The notes below the pieces were generated by a model that saw only the letters and a list, made by a program, of their open reading frames with translations, had not been told where the DNA came from and did no database searches. Shown here in pieces: positions 27,874 through 32,526 of a stretch of DNA of 32,526 nucleotides. Numbering within the stretch: position 1 is the stretch's first letter; every line of letters starts with the position of its first letter. A program made the translations under genes and the position numbers. This DNA is from an uncultured Verrucomicrobiota bacterium. Lineage in GTDB: Bacteria; Verrucomicrobiota; Verrucomicrobiia; Chthoniobacterales; SZAS-18. The stretch is taken from positions 1 to 32,526 of the forward strand of contig CALMOL010000114.1 of NCBI GenBank assembly GCA_937871685.1. Direction: 5' to 3'.

Positions 27874-29163
27874 TCAGGGGCTGTTATATTTGTAGGTGAT
27901 GTCCGCGCTTCCGCCAAAGGTCGCGCAGCTATTGCCGATGGTCGCCTTGAGCGCGACCCCGCCGTTGGAGTGGCCTCCCGTGCAGGTGTTCGCGATGCCC
28001 GGCACCTGCAGGCCGTAGGGCCCGGAAGTAGTCTGGCCTTGGCAGCTGGTTGCCGTGAAGTCCGCGTAAAGCCCGATTCCCGAGTTGCTGACGCCTTGGC
28101 AGTTGGTCGCGTTGGACGCCCGCAGCCCGATGTCCGAGTCGCTGGACCCATAGCAGTTGGTCGCACTGGCGGTCGAAAGGCCGATGCCGGAGGTGCTGGT
28201 TCCGTAGCAGTTCGTGGCGGACTGCTCCGCGCGCAAGCCACGGTTGGTCGTGCCCCGGCCGGTGCAATTCATGGCCACCCCGGCGAGCAGCCCAAGCTGG
28301 CCATCGCCATAGCAGCCCGTGGCCGTCTCGGAAGCATAAATGCCGACGCTGGTGGCGCTGTAGCCGTAGCAATTGCTGGCCACGGAGACCTTCATGCCAT
28401 AGCTGTTGCTACCCAAAGCGATGCCCGTGCAACCGATGGCTTCCCGGCACGAGATGGCCTCTTTGATGCCGCGCACGAGGGCGACGCAGTCGCTCACCGC
28501 CGCGGATGCGCGGATGCCGTAGTTGCCGCATTCGGTGACCGAGGAAGAGCGCACGGTCGCCGCCTGGATGCCGTATCTGCCGACGTGCCGGACCGCGCAA
28601 CGCTCGACCACGGCGGAGGAAACGAGGGGTGCGGTGATCACGGAACCGAGGTTGATCCCGTCCCCTCCGCAGCCGGTGACGGTGAGATCGTGCACGCGCA
28701 CGCCGCTGCCAAGGTCATCGGCACCCGCGGCGATTCCGTCGAGAAACCCGGCGCCCGAGAAGGCACCGGTGCTGCTGATGGTGCCCGAGCCGAAGATGTG
28801 GCCGTTGCGCACCGTCACGTTGGTGAATCCGGCAGAGATGGTCACGGCGGTTCCGGTGGCCGGGTTCGCACTGGAGGAGATGGTGAAGCCGTTGAGGTCC
28901 AGCGTCACATTGCTGGCGTTGACCGTGATGGCGCCGCCGCCAGCGACCGCGATGTTGCCGGCGAGGTAGTAGGAGCCGGACGCCGAGATGACGAAGGGCG
29001 CGCTGCCGCCGGGGATGAGCGTGCGCGGCTCGACTTGGTCCAGCCGCTTCATGGTGGGCGCGGGCGCGCCGGGCGGGGTGAGGCTTCCCTGGCCCATGAG
29101 CCTCGACGCCGCGGTGGCGGAAACCAAGAACGCTAAGGCGAAAATGAACGAGTCGGGGCGCAT
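27874..29163 (-). CDS. Secreted right-handed parallel beta-helix protein with Cys-ladder repeats
   Basis: Signal MRPDSFIFALAFLVSATAASRLMGQ; AITVNASNVTLDLNGFTISSSANPATGTAVTISAGFTNVTVRNGHIFGSG; repeats TNCYGTSTSGIGLSTASATNCYGSSDSDIGLRASNATNCQGVSNSGIGLY. Confidence 0.82.
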   Translation of the reverse strand: MRPDSFIFALAFLVSATAASRLMGQGSLTPPGAPAPTMKRLDQVEPRTLIPGGSAPFVISASGSYYLAGNIAVAGGGAITVNASNVTLDLNGFTISSSANPATGTAVTISAGFTNVTVRNGHIFGSGTISSTGAFSGAGFLDGIAAGADDLGSGVRVHDLTVTGCGGDGINLGSVITAPLVSSAVVERCAVRHVGRYGIQAATVRSSSVTECGNYGIRASAAVSDCVALVRGIKEAISCREAIGCTGIALGSNSYGMKVSVASNCYGYSATSVGIYASETATGCYGDGQLGLLAGVAMNCTGRGTTNRGLRAEQSATNCYGTSTSGIGLSTASATNCYGSSDSDIGLRASNATNCQGVSNSGIGLYADFTATSCQGQTTSGPYGLQVPGIANTCTGGHSNGGVALKATIGNSCATFGGSADITYKYNSP

Positions 29164-29600
29164 CGAAGCAGGGGGCCAGACGATAGAAAACGGCCGACCG
29201 GGGGTCGTCGTCAACCTTTCCCTGACGCTCCGCTGGCGGCGGGGCTCCCCTGGAAAAGAAGAAGACATCACGAAATAAGGCGCTCGATGAAGCGGTTTGG
29301 GCGGCTTGGGCTGCCATCTTCCGCGCTGGGCCGTCCGCGCATTTCGGGGCACGGGTGGGCCTTGGGGTGAAGAAAGGTCGGGCTCCACGAATGGACCGGA
29401 GACATCGAAGCCCTCGTTGCGGGCCCGCGTCGCCGATGACCTTCTGGCGCAACTCCGCGCCCTCTCGAAGGCCGGCCGCAAGGCCATCAGCGCGGCGATG
29501 AGCGCCGCCGTGGCGGCACGGAAAACCCACCTCCACGCCGGCCTCGGCGCCGGCCAGCTGCCGAAGTCGATCTTCGAATGTAGGGTGGGCTTGGACGGCC

Positions 29601-29804
29601 CTACGCCGGAGCCTGCTCCATGCGTTCCACGTATCCATCGATCTGCGCCTGCAATTGGCGGATTTGCTCGAGTGGTCCCTCGGCCAGCAGGGCGAAATTG
29701 CGCGCGTTCTTCGCGAGCACCTCGTCCCGGAACGATTCCAAGATGCGCCGCATCCGGCCCATCTGCTCGATGGCTTGATAAAGCTGCTCAGGAGTTTCGA
29801 TCAT
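29601..29804 (-). CDS. Small helical protein, partner of upstream nucleotidyltransferase-like gene
   Basis: 67 aa MIETPEQLYQAIEQMGRMRRILESFRDEVLAKNARNFALLAEGPLEQIRQLQAQIDGYVERMEQAPA; ATGA overlap with the preceding gene. Confidence 0.75.
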   Translation of the reverse strand: MIETPEQLYQAIEQMGRMRRILESFRDEVLAKNARNFALLAEGPLEQIRQLQAQIDGYVERMEQAPA

Positions 29805-30244
29805 AGCTTGATGAGAATAAGGCCTTTTCGTCGGCCGGGCTGTCCCCGCACCTGCGCGAAAAATTCGGTCGCCTGCGCAAACGACTCGGCGCCGCTCTTG
29901 GCCACCACCCTATCAAAGCCAAAGCGCCGGCGCACCCGCCGGGCCGCGATGAGGTTGTAGCGGTGGGGTGCCAAGTCGGCGCTGAAATCGTGATCCGCCG
30001 GGACCACCCCGACGAGATCAATGTCGCCCGGATCCGGCTTGGCGGTGACGAAGCTGCCGTCCAGGAGAATCGCCTCGAACAGGCCCGCGGCCCGGGCCTC
30101 CCGCAAGAACTCACCGAAGCGACGCCACAGCTGCGGCCGGAGATCGCTCCCTTGGAAAGCGCCGAACCTCTTGCCAATTTCCCCGGCTGACGCCTCGTGA
30201 ATTCCCGGCGGCAGATGCCCGTTCTGGTCCAAGGGCGGAATCAT
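29801..30244 (-). CDS. Nucleotidyltransferase-fold protein (resembles DUF6932-type)
   Basis: MIPPLDQNGHLPPGIHEASAGEIGKRFGAF...AILLDGSFVTAKPDPGDIDLVGVVP: GS-(x)n-DxD Pol-beta NTase-like signature. Confidence 0.75.
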   Translation of the reverse strand: MIPPLDQNGHLPPGIHEASAGEIGKRFGAFQGSDLRPQLWRRFGEFLREARAAGLFEAILLDGSFVTAKPDPGDIDLVGVVPADHDFSADLAPHRYNLIAARRVRRRFGFDRVVAKSGAESFAQATEFFAQVRGQPGRRKGLILIKL

Positions 30245-30270
30245 GACGAGGGCTGGAGGTTGAGGCCGGC

Positions 30271-30525
30271 TTGACCGGAGGTAAAGCACCCATCGTCGGA
30301 TTGATCACGCGATTGCTTGGATTCCGACAAAGGCGAATCGGGGGCCTGCAATTCCGCGCCGTCATCCTCATGCACGCCGACGCGCTGCCCTCGGCGCGCG
30401 CCGACGAGCGCCTGCCGCGCTACGTGGCGCTCACCCGCACCGAAGACTTCCTGCTCGTCACCGCCACCGGTGAGAAAGGCTACCTGCGTGAGCTGATCGC
30501 CAGCGGCGAGGCCGAGGTGAGCGGA
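30271..30525 (+). pseudogene. C-terminal remnant of a UvrD/Rep-type helicase
   Basis: LQFRAVILMHADALPSARADERLPRYVALTRTEDFLLVTATGEKGYLRELIASGEAEV resembles the UvrD C-terminal core (YVALTR...L.VT.TG); no helicase N-terminal domains upstream. Confidence 0.6.
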
Positions 30526-30527
30526 CT

Positions 30528-31052
30528 GCGGCAGCGCGATTCGTCATCACGGGCTCGGTCCCCCTCACTCGCACCGGCCTGAACGCCGACGCCTCCAGCG
30601 CCGTCGGCTATCCCGCCGCCCGCCTCAACGCCGCCGGCCGTCTCCAAGTCATCTTCTCGCGCGACGCCGAGCGCGCCGAGCTGGGTTACGCCGTAGAGTC
30701 CTCCCCCACCCTCGCCGGCGCGAGCGCCACCTGGATCACCCTCGCCACGAGCACCGGCGGCGTCCCCTTCGTCGTCCAAGCAGGCGCCACCGAGACCGGC
30801 GACGGAACCCTCAAGACCGTGACCGTGCAAGACGCCGCCGGTGCCCCGCACCGCTTCCTCCGCGTGCGCGTGACTGCCCCCGCGGTGATTCAATCGGAAG
30901 GCACCGTAAGGGTGGAGGCCCTCCCCATCATCGGGGAATCCCGGAGCGATCCGTCGCGCACCAAGCAACGGGTTGAATCCCATGGCTTGGCGTGTGGCCA
31001 TGGACGACGGAAGCCCGCCGGGCATCCGAAGGTCCACCGCAAAGCACCATGA
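30528..31052 (+). pseudogene. C-terminal remnant of a large secreted/surface protein
   Basis: Frame without proper start: FVITGSVPLTRTGLNADASSAVGYPAARLNAAGRLQVIFSRDAERAELGYAVESSPTLAGASATWITLATSTGG...VTVQDAAGAPHRFLRVRVTAP, resembling verrucomicrobial C-terminal beta-sandwich segments. Confidence 0.5.
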
Positions 31053-32294
31053 GCCACAAGCGCGAAAAGTTCGTTTCCGCCTCGGATCGGGAAGCCGCGT
31101 TCGTCGCGCAGCGCAACCGCAAGATGGCGCGCTCCTCCCACGCCTACGTGCGCGGCAACACGCAGAAGTTCTACGAATGGCTCGATTCCAGCCAGCGCTC
31201 GGCCGTGCCCGCGGGACCCTCGGTCTGGATCGGCGGGGACTGCCACGTCGGCAACCTCGGGCCCCTCGCCAACGCCAAGGGGGAGATCGCCATCCAGATC
31301 CGGGATCTGGACCAGACGGTGATCGGCAACCCGGCCCACGACTTGGTCCGGCTGGGATTGTCGCTGGCCAGCGCCGCGCGCGGCTCCGACTTGCCCGGCG
31401 TGACCACGGCCCGGATGCTCGAGCAGATGGTCGAGGGCTACGAGCAGGCCTTCGAGGACGTGCAGGCCGGCGCCAAGGGCGAGGTCGCCCGGCCCGAGGT
31501 GGTCAAGATCGCCATGCGCGACGCGCTCCGCCGCAAGTGGCGGCACCTAGCGCGGGAACGCATTGAGGACACGACCCCCGGGATCCCGCTCGGGGAGCGC
31601 TTCTGGGCCCCTGTCCGAGGAGTAAAAGAGCGAGAACAAGCGCTTCTTCGGCCAGGAGAGCGTGCGCCGCCTGGTGACGTCGCTGCGCTCGCGCGATGAC
31701 GACGCCGAGGTGGAGGTGCTGGACGCGGCCTATTGGATGAAAGGGTGCAGTTCGCTGGGCCGGCTGCGCTACGCGGTCCTGCTCGCCATCGGCGACAAGC
31801 GCGGGGAAGTTTGCCTGATGGACGTGAAGGAGGCCGCCCAGGCGGTGGCGCCCCGCGCCGCCGATGCCCAGATGCCCGCGGATAACGCCGAGCGGGTGGT
31901 CGCGGGCGCGCGCCACCTTTCTCCCGCGCTGGGCGAGCGGATGCTGGCGGGCAAGCTGCCGGGCCGCTCCGTTTTCCTCCGGGAGCTCCTTCCGCAGGAC
32001 CTCAAGTTCGAGATCGAGAAGCTGGAGGAGGACGAGGCCATGAAGGTGGCGAAGCTCCTGGCCAAGGTCGTCGGCAAGGCGCACGCCCGGCAGATGAGGG
32101 ACGAGGAGCGGCGCGGGTGGCAGGCGGAGCTGATCCGCAACCGGAGCAAGACGCTGGACGCGCCTTCCTGGCTGTGGGCGAGCGTGGTCGAGCTGCTCGT
32201 GAGCCACGAGGGCGCCTACCTGGAACACTGCCGCCGCCATGTCCCCGCCGCGCCGGCGATGGACCTTCCCCTAGCCAGCGCGCCTCCGCGGTGA
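31049..32294 (+). pseudogene. DUF2252 family protein gene, frameshifted and with in-frame stop
   Basis: First part MSHKREKFVSASDREAAFVAQRNRKMARSSHAYVRGNTQKFYEWLD...WIGGDCHVGNLGPL...RDLDQTVIGNPAHDLVRL...GIPLGERFW; continues in another frame as PLSEE*KSENKRFFGQESVRRLVTSL...DAAYWMKGCSSLGRLRYAVLL...LPQDLKFEIEKL. Confidence 0.82.
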
Positions 32295-32334
32295 ACGTGA
32301 ACCCGTTGGGCCTTCGGTCGTTGCGTTAAGGAAC

Positions 32335-32526
32335 GTGATCCCCGCGCCAGCTGCTGCCCAGAGTCACGAGGCGAATCAAACGCTCACCGTCGTGCTCGTG
32401 AATCCGTCGCCCGATCCCGTCGTCGCCACCATTCCGCGCCCCGCGCTGCCGCCGCTGCTCACTTCCTTCGGCGGGCGCGTATCGCGCAATGGCGCCTACT
32501 GGCAAGCCGCCCCCCGCGCCCTCCTC
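32335..32526 (+). CDS. Partial unknown protein running off the right edge
   Basis: Open frame ...HEANQTLTVVLVNPSPDPVVATIPRPALPPLLTSFGGRVSRNGAYWQAAPRALL; no clear start, possibly another remnant. Confidence 0.3.
   Translation, partial: MIPAPAAAQSHEANQTLTVVLVNPSPDPVVATIPRPALPPLLTSFGGRVSRNGAYWQAAPRALL

Noticed and set aside
27642-28241. 199-aa minus-strand ORF containing a CSACH motif
   Set aside because: CxxCH occurs by chance in an arginine/proline/alanine-rich shadow frame of the beta-helix gene; no signal peptide or cytochrome context.
29582-29606. Hairpin GTAGGG...CCCTAC at the end of the 67-aa gene as a terminator
   Set aside because: Only a 6-bp perfect stem, overlaps the stop codon, and lacks a T-tract; not supported strongly enough.
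29297-29806. 169-aa plus-strand ORF upstream of the beta-helix gene
   Set aside because: No recognisable domain and overlaps the better-supported 67-aa minus-strand gene; possibly degraded sequence.

Overview
This is a GC-rich bacterial window, probably Verrucomicrobiota (inferred from the protein families and dispersed repeats). Its core is a respiratory complex I operon, nuoD-E-F-[toxin/antitoxin pair]-G-H-I-J-K-L-M-N (about 13.96-27.65 kb, + strand), divergent from a type II NADH dehydrogenase gene (ndh-like, - strand). nuoA, nuoB and nuoC are not in the window. The most interesting signal is an 18-nt near-perfect palindrome, TTGTGAAACATTTCACAA (13854-13871). It lies about 85-90 bp from the likely starts of both ndh and nuoD and matches the operator of the NADH-sensing repressor Rex. 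The nuo operon is also split at five junctions by two families of long imperfect inverted repeats, and at a sixth by an antitoxin/RelE-ParE-like pair. Left flank: histidine kinase (truncated by the window edge), CBS-type family II pyrophosphatase, class V aminotransferase, a secreted beta-propeller/cytochrome c protein, acyltransferase 3, a scramblase-like protein, a GT4 glycogen-synthase-like enzyme and a PpiC/SurA foldase. Right flank: a Cys-ladder beta-helix protein, a coupled nucleotidyltransferase-fold/small-protein pair, and a degraded zone containing a helicase remnant, a surface-protein remnant and a DUF2252-type pseudogene with a frameshift plus an in-frame stop. Many long antisense ORFs in the supplied track look like GC-rich shadow ORFs and were rejected.
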